From NCBI GenBank assembly GCA_022360815.1, contig JAKSCC010000348.1, forward strand, positions 1 through 41,012: a DNA stretch of 41,012 nt, given 5' to 3'. The position numbers and the translations under genes are program-made. The DNA comes from Desulfobacterales bacterium. Lineage in GTDB: Bacteria > Desulfobacterota > Desulfobacteria > Desulfobacterales > Desulfolunaceae. Below, piece by piece: positions 14,656 through 23,038 of this stretch (within the stretch, counting starts at the first letter, position 1; each line of letters opens with the position of its first letter). The notes under the pieces were generated by a model. That model made no database searches, had not been told where the DNA came from, and saw only the letters and a program-made list of their open reading frames with translations.

Positions 14656-17600
14656 ATGGCAGCGCAACAGACAACACCCACCCCCTCTCGAAGCTCCATC
14701 GCCTGGATGGCCGGTAACTCGGTGGCTTCAAACCTTCTTATGGCCATTTTACTTATTGGCGGCCTTCTTGTGGGGACGGGCATCAAGCAAGAAGTGTTTC
14801 CTGACTTCACATTAGACTTTGTCAACATCACCATCCCCTATCCGGGTGCCAGTCCTGAAGAGGTGGAAAGGGGCGTTCTTCTGGCCGTGGAAGAGGCCGT
14901 TCAAGGCATTGAAGGAGCCAAAGAGGTGACCTCCATCGCGTATGAAGGCGGAGGCACCGTTACCGTGGAGGCCCTTGATGGGGCGGACCTTCACGAGCTC
15001 TATCAAGAGATTGACCGCCAGGTGGGGGCCATCAGCTCCCTTCCCGTGGACTCTGAAAACCCTGATATTGCCATTGACGCACGCCAACGAGCTGTCATCT
15101 TCTTTGCCCTTTATGGTAACCAGAAGACCGAAACCCTTAAGGCGATGGCCGAAACCTTCCGTTCCAGACTTCTGGAGAGCCCCGAAATCACGCAGGTCTC
15201 CATAGGGGATATCCCCAATCCCGAAATCAAAATAGAACTCTCCCAGGCCATGCTGCGACGCTACGGCCTCACCTTGTCCGATGTGGCGCGCCAAATAAGA
15301 AATGCTTCGGTGGACCTGCCTGGGGGAAGTCTTACCACAGAAGGGGGCGATCTTCTCGTGCGCATGAAAGAGAAGCGCTACACCGCCTCCGAAATAGAGC
15401 GTCTTCCCCTTCTTGCCGCCAAAGATGGCTCAAGACTGACCGTGGGTGATGTGGCAAAGGTGGAAGATGGGTTTTCTGAAACCTCCCACCACGCCAACTT
15501 CAATGGCAAACCCTCGGTGGTGGTGGAAGTCTACCGGGTGGGCGACCAAAAACCCATTGAGGTGGCCAAAGCGGCCAAAGAGACCATGGCCCGTTTCAAA
15601 AAAAGCCTGCCCAAAACCATTGGGGTGGATCTCATCTGGGACCGATCTCAAGTCTTTAAGCAGCGGGCCACCCTTCTGGTAAAAAACGCCTTTATCGGCC
15701 TGGGGCTTGTCTTTGTTCTTCTGGCCCTCTTCCTTGAGATCCACCTCGCCTTTTGGGTGGCCCTGGGCATTCCCATCTCCTTTCTTGGTTCGTTTCTTCT
15801 GCTGCCGGCCACCGATTTTTCCATCAACGTCGTAACCATGTTCGCCTTTATCGTCACCTTGGGTATTGTGGTGGATGATGCCATTGTGGTGGGGGAAAAC
15901 ATCTACCAGAAAAGACAGCAAGGCATGGGTACCCTTGCCGCTGCCATCAGCGGAGCAAAGGAGATCACCAAGCCGGTGGTTTTCAGTGTGCTCACCAATA
16001 TGGTGGCCTTTATGCCCATCTATTTTGTGCCCGGAGTGTTGGGAAAGATCTTCAAAAACATCCCGATTGTTGTGGTGGTGGTCTTTGCCATCTCGCTAGT
16101 GGAGAGCCTCTTTATTCTTCCGGCTCATCTGGGGCACAGCCGAGGTGAAGGGTTTGGAGGCTTTCTCAAACCCCTTTCTGACGCACAAAAACGCATCAGC
16201 AATGGGTTTACCCAATTTGTGGAGAGACACTACAGGCCTTTTCTCACCTTTTGCCTCTTCCACCGCTACACCTGTGTGGCCACAGGCTTTGCCATTTTAA
16301 CAATCCTCAGCACCTGGGTCCTCTCCGGGCGCATGGGGTTGGAACAGTTCCCAAGGGTGGAGTCCAATTACGCCTATGCCACCTTGAAACTCCCCTTTGG
16401 CACCCCGGATGCTGAGGTGGCTCGCATTGCAGGCATTGCCGTTCAGGCAGCCCAAGAGGTGGTGGATGAAAACGGGGGACCAGCTCTTTCCATCGGCATT
16501 CTGACCCGCATTGAGCAGGAGACCATCAGGGTGCGCATCATGCTGACGCCTCCTGAGGTCCGCCCCTTAAGCACCTCTGAAGTGACCCGCGCCTGGCGAA
16601 AACGGGTGGGCTCTCTTCCCGGGGTGGAGTCTGGCCTTTTTCAGGCCAACCGAGGGGGGCCTGGCTCAGGAAAAGGGCTGACCATTGAACTGAGACACAG
16701 CGATACCAAAGCACTTGAAGAGGCCAGCCGCATTGTGGCCAAAGAACTTGAGAGGTTTCCCAGTGCCGGAGATATTGACGATGGTACCGCCCAAGGCAAG
16801 GTGCAGTTTGACCTGACCATGCGCCCCGAAGGAGAGAGACTCGGCCTTCGAGCCGAAGAGGTGGCCCGTCAGGTTCGAAATGCCTACTACGGCATTGAGG
16901 CCGCCCGCCTTCAAAGGGGCCGGGATGAGGTCAAGGTGATGATCAGGCTGGTCAAAAGTGAAAGGGAAACAGAAGAGAGCCTCGGAGCCCTTATCATTCG
17001 AACATCCGATGGGGTCGAGGTCCCCCTGCATGAAGTGGTTGACTTTAAAAAGGGAAGGGCTTACACCACCATCAACCGACGCAACCAACAGCGCATCACC
17101 ACCGTCACGGCCAACATCACACCTGAATCCGACGCCGGCTTGGTGGTGAGCGATCTAAAACAGGGTGTTCTGGTAAGACTTACCGAACAGTTTCCCGGCC
17201 TCTCCTACAGCTTTGAAGGCAAACAGGCCCAAATTGATGAGAGCATTGAGAGCCTTATCAAAGGGCTCCTTATGTCTCTTATCGCCATCTATGCGCTTCT
17301 CGCCATCCCTTTTCGAAGCTACTCTCAGCCCCTGATTATCATGATCTGCATTCCTTTTGGCATCATCGGCGCGGTAATCGGCCACCTTATCATGGGCTAC
17401 TCCATGTCGGTGATGAGCCTCTTTGGCATCGTGGCTCTGGCCGGTGTGGTGGTCAATGACTCCCTTGTCTTCATCGATTTTACAAATCGAAAAAGAGAGC
17501 AGGGAGAGACCCTTTACAGCGCGGTAGTCCTTTCTGGAGTCCAGAGATTCAGGCCCATCATGCTCACCACCATCACCACCTTCGGCGGCCTGGCTCCCAT

Positions 17601-17772
17601 GATTTTTGAGACTTCTCGCCAAGCCAAATTTCTTATTCCCATGGCCCTTTCTCTTGGGTTTGGCATCCTCTTTGCTACCTTCATCACCCTTCTTTTGGTT
17701 CCCTGCCTCTATATCATTCTTGAAGATATTGCCTTTTGGTTTCAGGCCAAACCTGGCCATAAAAAAGCCTGA
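14656..17772 (+). CDS. RND efflux permease, HAE-like, sigma-linked
   Basis: This RND proton antiporter of 1038 residues has two large periplasmic loops and twelve expected membrane helices. TM4 reads LGIVVDDAIVVGEN with Asp407-Asp408, the AcrB-type double aspartate. The heavy-metal CusA/CzcA TM4 pattern is absent. TM10 reads ALAGVVVNDSLVFID with Asn934-Asp935, where AcrB has Lys940-Asn941. The motif IPYPGASPEEVERGVL near residue 60 is the HAE porter-domain signature. An earlier ATG at 14638 lacks a ribosome site, while the ATG at 14656 has GGAG twelve bases before it. There are 155 bases between the adaptor stop and this start. A strong terminator follows at 17780, ending the six-gene unit. 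Confidence 0.92.
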   Translation: MAAQQTTPTPSRSSIAWMAGNSVASNLLMAILLIGGLLVGTGIKQEVFPDFTLDFVNITIPYPGASPEEVERGVLLAVEEAVQGIEGAKEVTSIAYEGGGTVTVEALDGADLHELYQEIDRQVGAISSLPVDSENPDIAIDARQRAVIFFALYGNQKTETLKAMAETFRSRLLESPEITQVSIGDIPNPEIKIELSQAMLRRYGLTLSDVARQIRNASVDLPGGSLTTEGGDLLVRMKEKRYTASEIERLPLLAAKDGSRLTVGDVAKVEDGFSETSHHANFNGKPSVVVEVYRVGDQKPIEVAKAAKETMARFKKSLPKTIGVDLIWDRSQVFKQRATLLVKNAFIGLGLVFVLLALFLEIHLAFWVALGIPISFLGSFLLLPATDFSINVVTMFAFIVTLGIVVDDAIVVGENIYQKRQQGMGTLAAAISGAKEITKPVVFSVLTNMVAFMPIYFVPGVLGKIFKNIPIVVVVVFAISLVESLFILPAHLGHSRGEGFGGFLKPLSDAQKRISNGFTQFVERHYRPFLTFCLFHRYTCVATGFAILTILSTWVLSGRMGLEQFPRVESNYAYATLKLPFGTPDAEVARIAGIAVQAAQEVVDENGGPALSIGILTRIEQETIRVRIMLTPPEVRPLSTSEVTRAWRKRVGSLPGVESGLFQANRGGPGSGKGLTIELRHSDTKALEEASRIVAKELERFPSAGDIDDGTAQGKVQFDLTMRPEGERLGLRAEEVARQVRNAYYGIEAARLQRGRDEVKVMIRLVKSERETEESLGALIIRTSDGVEVPLHEVVDFKKGRAYTTINRRNQQRITTVTANITPESDAGLVVSDLKQGVLVRLTEQFPGLSYSFEGKQAQIDESIESLIKGLLMSLIAIYALLAIPFRSYSQPLIIMICIPFGIIGAVIGHLIMGYSMSVMSLFGIVALAGVVVNDSLVFIDFTNRKREQGETLYSAVVLSGVQRFRPIMLTTITTFGGLAPMIFETSRQAKFLIPMALSLGFGILFATFITLLLVPCLYIILEDIAFWFQAKPGHKKA

Positions 17773-17779
17773 TACCATT

Positions 17780-17837
17780 GCATCTCTCCGGGTTCTGCAA
17801 AGGCTCTCCTGCCTGAAATCCGGAGAGATGCTTTTTT
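17780..17837 (+). terminator. Intrinsic terminator of the sigma-pump operon
   Basis: A perfect 12-bp stem (GCATCTCTCCGG at 17780-17791 with CCGGAGAGATGC at 17820-17831) is followed directly by six T at 17832-17837. The loop is 28 bases long. It lies just after the RND permease stop. Confidence 0.85.
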
Positions 17838-18011
17838 CAAAAATGTCCTGCGTGGTGGCACTGCCAAAAGTCAAACCGGCCATCTTTTTTTTCTATTTCT
17901 CAGAGTAAAGCGCCAGCTTTTTACTTACTCATCTTCTTTGACATCGTCTTCACCTTTCCCTATCCTCTAATGAAGGAAGTTCCCATCAACCCACCCACAT
18001 TTTAGAGGCCC

Positions 18012-18776
18012 ATGACACATTTCAACCCAAACAGTGAAACTGCCATCATGAGTGTCAACCTGCGCTTTGGCCTGGCCGATGATGGAGAAAACGCCTGGGA
18101 GAACCGCTGCAAAGCCTTTCCCCTTCTGTTTCAACACAACAAACCCGACTTTATCGGCATGCAAGAAGCCAACAACTTCCAGACCCGATATCTCGCTCAA
18201 CACCTGTCAGGTTACCGGTTCATCGGTGTTCGAAACCCCTCACCTGCCACCTGGCAAAACAACCTCATCTTCTATAAACGAGAGTGGACATGCCTTTCAA
18301 AGCACCACTTTTTTCTCAGCGAAACACCCCATGAGATGAGTAAACTCGAAGGGAGCCGCTGGCCTCGTCAATGTGTTATGGGGCATTTTGGTTTTCAAAA
18401 CAGAGAACTTGTGGTCATCACCACCCACTTCGATTTTGAAGCCAAGGTTCAAAAAAGAAGTGCGGAGTTGGTCCTTGAATTTCTGGAGCAATTTCCCAAG
18501 GGAATCCCGGTGGTGCTCACAGGCGACTTCAATGCGCCACCAGAGAGTTCAGCACACCAGACCTTTCGTGCCAAAGGCTTCAGGGACAGCTTCAGCGGCA
18601 GCCACTCTTCCACATTTCACGGATTTACAGGAGACGATCTGGGGGAGCATATCGATTGGATTCTTTACAAAGGGCATCTTGAGGTGGCCTCCAGCAGAGT
18701 CATCAAAAGGAGCTTTGATGGCGTCTACCCTTCGGATCACTATCCGATCTTGAGTCGATTTCGATGGGTTTGCTGA
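18012..18776 (+). CDS. Endonuclease/exonuclease/phosphatase-fold protein
   Basis: This 254-residue cytoplasmic protein has the EEP (DNase I-like) fold, a metal-dependent phosphoesterase. The conserved blocks are in order: SVNLRFG (metal-binding Asn, about residue 16), GMQEANNF (catalytic Glu, about 52), VVITTHFDF, LTGDFNAPPES (Asp and Asn, about 170-180), HIDWILYKG and YPSDHYPI with the terminal Asp-His pair. The substrate could be DNA, a nucleotide or a lipid phosphate, as the family covers all of these. There is no signal peptide. AGAGG precedes the ATG. It is a single gene bounded by terminators at 17780 and 18789. Confidence 0.88.
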   Translation: MTHFNPNSETAIMSVNLRFGLADDGENAWENRCKAFPLLFQHNKPDFIGMQEANNFQTRYLAQHLSGYRFIGVRNPSPATWQNNLIFYKREWTCLSKHHFFLSETPHEMSKLEGSRWPRQCVMGHFGFQNRELVVITTHFDFEAKVQKRSAELVLEFLEQFPKGIPVVLTGDFNAPPESSAHQTFRAKGFRDSFSGSHSSTFHGFTGDDLGEHIDWILYKGHLEVASSRVIKRSFDGVYPSDHYPILSRFRWVC

Positions 18777-18788
18777 GAATAAAAACAA

Positions 18789-18815
18789 AAAACCCGCCGA
18801 AAGCCGGCGGGTTTT
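18789..18815 (+). terminator. Intrinsic terminator after the EEP gene
   Basis: The stem AAAACCCGCCG pairs with CGGCGGGTTTT around a five-base loop (18800-18804), with the T run at 18812-18815 and flanking A at the left. It is probably active in both directions. Confidence 0.85.
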
Positions 18816-19525
18816 AAAAGAAAAAACGGGGAAGAGGGAGAGTGGATTTTAGATCCGTTTGCAGCCATCATTGGACTGCAACCTCATTTACGACTCTGTA
18901 AGGAAGGATGGTCAGGCAGGACTCTGCCTCTCTTCGCACCCGTTTTTATATCGGTACGTCCCAGAAATCATCTGGTTCGCTTTTTTATGTTTTGGGGGAG
19001 GCTGCAGGTCCTTTTTATCAGGTTCAGGCCAGCTCTACTTCAGATCAACGATTACCCTGCCAGCTCCACGTCCACTTCAACTCAAGATCCTCCCCCCAAG
19101 ACGGCTATCCGGACTTTTTTACAAAAGTGTCTGCTCTCGCTCATGACAACCGAAAATTTCAAATCCCTCAAGATCACTCAGCACAGTATCGATCAGGTTA
19201 TCCGGTTTGCTTACCCGCTCCAACACATCACGGAGCATCGTTTATGGGTATCAACAGCAGTTCAGCCCCCTTTTTTCAAAGTGATTTATACAGCTCGCAT
19301 CACAAAATCAACCCCTTTTAAAAGGGTAGATTATGGGTATATGGCATACCCACAACACACACGACCCTCACCCCGCTACGTATGTTGAAATTATAAGAAA
19401 TTCATCCCCACGGGCATGCAACTGGTCAACCACACCATACCCATCAAATTGACCATTGGTTACTTTTCATATCCTTAAAACAGAGAGAGAAAAATCCGTC
19501 CCATCGCACCCATTTATCATGACGC
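18816..19525. other. 710-base stretch without a convincing gene
   Basis: The gap lies between the EEP terminator and the 3' end of the PAS-LuxR gene. Open frames exist on the plus strand, but they lack ribosome sites, family motifs and protein-like composition. The octamer ATGGGTAT or its complement occurs at 19244, 19333 and 19437. TGGGTAT-ATGGC-ATACCCA at 19334-19352 is an inverted repeat. There is also a hairpin GGCAG-GACT-CTGCC near 18914. A decayed gene, a small RNA or regulatory sites are all possible. Confidence 0.4.
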
Positions 19526-20407
19526 TCAAACCTTAGAGTCTGAAAAGGAGAGAAGACTTCTCAAATTGGTTTTGGAGTGGGTGATTCCCAGCTTTCTGCG
19601 AATGTTCTTCCGGTGTGTTTCAATGGTTTTCACCGAAAGGGAAAGCATCTCAGCTATCTCTTTGTTGGTCTTGCCATCTCGAATCAAATTGGCCACCTCA
19701 ACTTCCGAAGGGGTCAACTTTAGCTGATACGAAGGAGCCGATGAGACCAGAGGCCTTGCAATGGTATTGAGATTGCTTTCGATCACCTCAAGATAGGCCA
19801 GTTGTCGATCTCCCAACCGGCTGTGCTTTAACTTCTCAATCCAAGGGTGAATCATCTCCCTTACAGTAAAATGAATTTCCTCTTCAAGGGCCAGCTTGTC
19901 TCGGCTTCTCTTTTCAAGAAGTACCTCAAGAGCGGTGTTCATCTCTTCGAGGCCTGCACTCTTCTTCTCAAGCTCTCTTTCCCTTGCCCTTAAATCCTCC
20001 TCCACCTGGATCACATGGGTGATATCTCGAATAAAAACCACCACCCCATCGCTCTCACAACACCCCATCATGCGGGCTTCATAGTGACGATCTTCACCAT
20101 CCACAGCAAGGGTGTAGGTGATGGTCTGCCGCTTACCGCTTGTTATAGCGTCACGACTGGTCACCTCAAAAAGTTGGGCCAAGGCCTCCGGCACCACGGC
20201 TCGAAGGCTTCGACCCAAAAACTGCTCCGGTGAGCGGTAAAGGGGAAGCCCCGTCACAGCATAGTCGGTAAAGATGCCATCTCGAGTCAGGGTAAACATC
20301 AAATCCGGCAAACCACGAATAAGCTCAACACTTTCCGCCAATTGCCGCTTTAAGCTTTCATTTTCCTGTCGCAGGGCGACCACTTCCGCCTCTGGGGTCT
20401 TGTCCAT
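19526..20407 (-). CDS. PAS-LuxR transcriptional regulator
   Basis: This 293-residue soluble regulator begins with a short coiled coil (about residues 8-25, VVALRQENESLKRQLAESV). A PAS domain follows (about 30-140; PDLMFTLTRDGIFTDY, GRSLRAVVPEAL, VVFIRDITHVIQVEEDL), then a second long coiled coil (about 142-185) and a middle helical part. The C-terminal LuxR/GerE helix-turn-helix (about 229-290) reads LTPSEVEVANLIRDGKTNKE and LSLSVKTIETHRKNIRRKLG. The PAS ligand is unknown. AAGGA precedes the ATG at 20407 by five bases, so the longer frame to 20461 was rejected. It stands alone, without a linked kinase or receiver gene, so target genes cannot be inferred. Confidence 0.9.
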   Translation of the reverse strand: MDKTPEAEVVALRQENESLKRQLAESVELIRGLPDLMFTLTRDGIFTDYAVTGLPLYRSPEQFLGRSLRAVVPEALAQLFEVTSRDAITSGKRQTITYTLAVDGEDRHYEARMMGCCESDGVVVFIRDITHVIQVEEDLRARERELEKKSAGLEEMNTALEVLLEKRSRDKLALEEEIHFTVREMIHPWIEKLKHSRLGDRQLAYLEVIESNLNTIARPLVSSAPSYQLKLTPSEVEVANLIRDGKTNKEIAEMLSLSVKTIETHRKNIRRKLGITHSKTNLRSLLSFSDSKV

Positions 20408-20522
20408 GGGTATCCTTAAAGGGTAAAGGGGTCCTGATATACAAAACCCGGTGTAACCCACCAGGTCATCTGCAAAACTCTTTAAATCGCCCTTACTTAA
20501 AGTGTCAAGCCTGGCCTAAGAC

Positions 20523-20562
20523 AAAAAAACCCGCTCTCTCCTCATGTTACGGGAAAGCGGGC
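20523..20562 (-). terminator. Intrinsic terminator after the small secreted protein gene
   Basis: On the minus strand CCCGCT (20561-20556 region) pairs with AGCGGG (20535-20530), extended by a few inner pairs, followed by seven T (complement of 20529-20523). It lies between the secreted-protein gene (ends 20720) and the PAS-LuxR start (20407). Confidence 0.75.
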
Positions 20563-20719
20563 TGTTCAGGGGTGGTGTATGGAGACCATTTCTTGATGGT
20601 CCCGTAAAAAGTAAGGCTGGCTCATGGCGACCGACACCATCCGAGGCTCCATTGCCCCATAGTGTAGTGATGCCGTGGGCGCCGCGTCGAAGCGTTGCCT
20701 TTTACGACTTCACCTGTGC

Positions 20720-21148
20720 CTATCTGGGAAAGGAGATATCGCGAATACGTTCACTCCAACTCCAGCAGCAGACGGTGGCACCCTGCCAGTCTCGCCCACT
20801 GGGGTAGAGATCTTTCATCTCGGCGTCGATACTCTCCACAAAGATGCTCTCATCACCAAACCGACCGGTCACCGTAACAGGCATATTGATAAGGCGAACT
20901 TTGGGAATCCGTCCCACGTTGCTCATAAAATAGCTCTTTCCATTGGCTGCTACAAAAACAAATTCCCGCTCCATGGAGACCCGAGGATCTGTCATGGATT
21001 TGGCGCAGATGCCTCCAGCCAGAGCACACTGAGCACCCATGATCTTTCCATTCATGGTAATCATTTCAGCCGAAACGATGGGCGTACAGACCATAGCCAG
21101 CAGCATCCATCCAGATGCCAGATACAATAGACGTCTCATCATCTTCAT
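20720..21148 (-). CDS. Small secreted protein of unknown function
   Basis: This 142-residue protein has a clear Sec signal peptide (LLYLASGWMLLAMVCTPIVSA, cleavage after VSA near residue 27). The mature part starts EMITMNGKIMGAQCALAGG and looks like a small beta-barrel: alternating strands FVFVAANGKSYFMSN, VTVTGRF and SIFVESIDAE. It holds a Cys pair in CALAGGIC and another at CCW near the end, so disulfides or metal binding are possible. The family is not recognised. Two nearby starts exist: the ATG at 21148 is very close to GAGGAG, while that at 21142 has better spacing. Its own terminator is at 20523-20562. Confidence 0.75.
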   Translation of the reverse strand: MKMMRRLLYLASGWMLLAMVCTPIVSAEMITMNGKIMGAQCALAGGICAKSMTDPRVSMEREFVFVAANGKSYFMSNVGRIPKVRLINMPVTVTGRFGDESIFVESIDAEMKDLYPSGRDWQGATVCCWSWSERIRDISFPR

Positions 21149-21733
21149 TGTCTCCTCTTTTCGATTTTAAGGGGTGATCGAGTCTGGGAACCGCCGAAAC
21201 CTGCCCCAAGGGCAAACTGTCTCAGCCAGCCCCCGGAAATGACGTGGTGAGTTTGAGGATGCCATCTCAAACAGAATCAAAACCAAGAGGAGGGCTCAGA
21301 ACCAAGGACATGCATCTGAAAATGAGGATTGAAAGAGGAAATGTTTACTAAATAAAGATAGCATCACGTGGGGCGGCCATGGGCCGACAATCGGCAGGTA
21401 ACTGGCTGCGAAGAAAATCATCTTTTTGTATTATTATCAAATTATTGCTCATTGTCAATGCACCCAACAAAAGCCCCAAAAATTCTCTCTCCGTCACTGG
21501 GTCGAAAACAGCGTCAGTTCCCACCGATCTCTCCTGACTTCATGCCTCTAAAACTCCGCTAAAAAATTCCCCTATACATCACAGATCCTTTTGGGGTAAT
21601 AATGCTCCTCAAACCAAAAAACAAAGTTTTAAAAAAATCACAACGTAAACATAGCCCCATACGGGGCTCTTCAGCAGAATCATCAAGGAGCAAACGAAAT
21701 ATAAATTACACTGACGATGTTAAGGAGGGAGTC
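21149..21733. other. 585-base divergent leader region without a gene
   Basis: This gap separates the secreted-protein gene (minus) from the thiolase gene (plus). It includes a hairpin AGCCCC-ATAC-GGGGCT at 21653-21668, about 65 bases before the thiolase start and without a T run, and short complementary blocks near 21372-21402. I could not match it to a riboswitch class I know. An open frame reads into the thiolase from 21602, but its N-terminal part (LLKPKNKVLKKSQRK) is unlike thiolases. A long leader with promoter elements is the most likely content. Confidence 0.4.
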
Positions 21734-22939
21734 GTGGAGATTCAAAATGTAGTCATGGTCAGCGCCTGTCGAACCGCCATCGGTAAATTTCAAGGAACCC
21801 TGAAAAACACATCGGCCCGTGAACTGGCTGTCCATGTGGGCAAAGAGGCTGCCATTCGGGCTGGCATTGACCCCGCCATCATCGACGAGTTGGTTCTTGC
21901 CCAGTGCCTTCCCGGTATGCAAGGGTCTCTGCCCGCCCGCCAGGTCTCCAAACGCATCGGCTTTTCCAATGAAAGCAGTGCCGTCTCCATCAACCAGAAC
22001 TGCGGCTCCGGCATGCGCGCGGTGGAGATCGCAGCCCACAGCATCATGCTGGGCAAAAACGACATCGTCATGGCCGTAGGAGCCGAAAGCATGACCAATG
22101 CACCCTACATGCTTCCCAAGGCACGCGCCGGATACCGTATGGGGCCAGGAACCATCGAAGACTCCATGCTGGCCGATGCCCTCATCGACGAACTGGCCGA
22201 GGGCCATATGGGGACCACGGCTGAAAATGTGGCAGAAAAATATGGCATCACGCGCCAGGAGTGCGATGAGCTGGCCCTTGTCAGCCACACCCGTGCCTTG
22301 GATGCCATCGCTGCCGGCCGTTTCAAAGCAGAAATCACCCCGGTTGAAATCAAAAGCCGCAAAGCAACCACCCTCTTTGACACCGATGAGCACCCCATTG
22401 TGGGATCAACTCTGGAGAGTCTGAGCCAACTCAAACCCGTCTTCAGAAAAGGGGGCGTGGTGACCGCAGCCAATGCATCGGGCATCAACGATGGGGCTGC
22501 GGCAGCCATCTTCATGAGCGAGGCCAAGGCCAAAGAGCTGGGAATCAAACCCCTCATGAAGCTTGTAAACACCGCCTGTGCCGGGGTGGATCCCAAAGTC
22601 ATGGGTCTGGGGCCTGCCGTGGCCATTCCCAAGTGTCTTGAAGGCACCGGCTACAGCTTTGACGATGTGGAGTACTGGGAGATCAACGAAGCCTTTGCCG
22701 CTCAATTTATCGGCGTGGGGCGCATGCTCAAAGAGAAGCATGGCATGGAGCTTTCCATGGAGAAAGTAAACCACAACGGCTCGGGTATTGCCCTGGGCCA
22801 CCCCGTCGGCTGCACAGCCCTTCGCATCATCGTGAGCCTCTACTACGAAATGAAACGCCTGGATCTCAAGCTGGGTGGGGCCTCTCTCTGCGTGGGAACA
22901 GGCCCGGCCATCGCCTCCCTCTGGACAAGAGAGGTGTAA
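21734..22939 (+). CDS. Acetyl-CoA acetyltransferase (thiolase)
   Basis: This 401-residue thiolase condenses two acetyl-CoA to acetoacetyl-CoA or cleaves beta-ketoacyl-CoA in the cytoplasm. The active-site Cys90 lies in INQNCGSGMRA. His356 is in GHPVGC, and the acid/base Cys386 is in LCVGTG. The N-terminus VVMVSACRTAIGKFQGTL is standard. The segment NHNGSGIALGHPVG differs slightly from the common 'NxxGGAIALGHP'. The GTG at 21734 has an excellent AAGGAGG and gives the usual family length, so the open frame to 21602 was rejected. A hairpin terminator follows. It is monocistronic, so fatty-acid or ketone-body use versus synthesis cannot be told from neighbours. Confidence 0.93.
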   Translation: MEIQNVVMVSACRTAIGKFQGTLKNTSARELAVHVGKEAAIRAGIDPAIIDELVLAQCLPGMQGSLPARQVSKRIGFSNESSAVSINQNCGSGMRAVEIAAHSIMLGKNDIVMAVGAESMTNAPYMLPKARAGYRMGPGTIEDSMLADALIDELAEGHMGTTAENVAEKYGITRQECDELALVSHTRALDAIAAGRFKAEITPVEIKSRKATTLFDTDEHPIVGSTLESLSQLKPVFRKGGVVTAANASGINDGAAAAIFMSEAKAKELGIKPLMKLVNTACAGVDPKVMGLGPAVAIPKCLEGTGYSFDDVEYWEINEAFAAQFIGVGRMLKEKHGMELSMEKVNHNGSGIALGHPVGCTALRIIVSLYYEMKRLDLKLGGASLCVGTGPAIASLWTREV

Positions 22940-22966
22940 AACCTTTATAACGGTTCCAGAAGCCAT

Positions 22967-22999
22967 GGGCAGGGTCCTCTTTCGCCCTGCCCCTCTTTT
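22967..22999 (+). terminator. Intrinsic terminator after the thiolase gene
   Basis: GGGCAGGG (22967-22974) pairs with CCCTGCCC (22985-22992) around a ten-base loop, followed by CTCTTTT. The downstream T run is short, so termination may be partial. Confidence 0.7.
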
Positions 23000-23038
23000 C
23001 ATGCCCGCCGCAAACCACGTCACCTTCTGGAGCCGCCC

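Noticed and set aside
10319..17772. Nickel or cobalt resistance operon (true cnr)
   Set aside because: The gene order fits, but the permease lacks the heavy-metal TM4 pattern and the X-like protein lacks a His/Cys-rich metal site, so a metal substrate was not claimed.
18908..19388. Two overlapping plus-strand open frames of about 135 codons
   Set aside because: Neither has a ribosome site, a recognisable family, or a composition like the neighbouring genes. The region was listed as a gap instead.
21149..21400. Riboswitch in the leader of the thiolase gene
   Set aside because: Short stems are present, but the conserved cores of the classes I know (c-di-GMP, TPP, SAM, cobalamin, glycine) could not be found.
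21602..21733. Upstream extension of the thiolase frame
   Set aside because: The added 44 residues are Lys/Ser-rich and unlike thiolases, while the GTG at 21734 has a near-perfect AAGGAGG.
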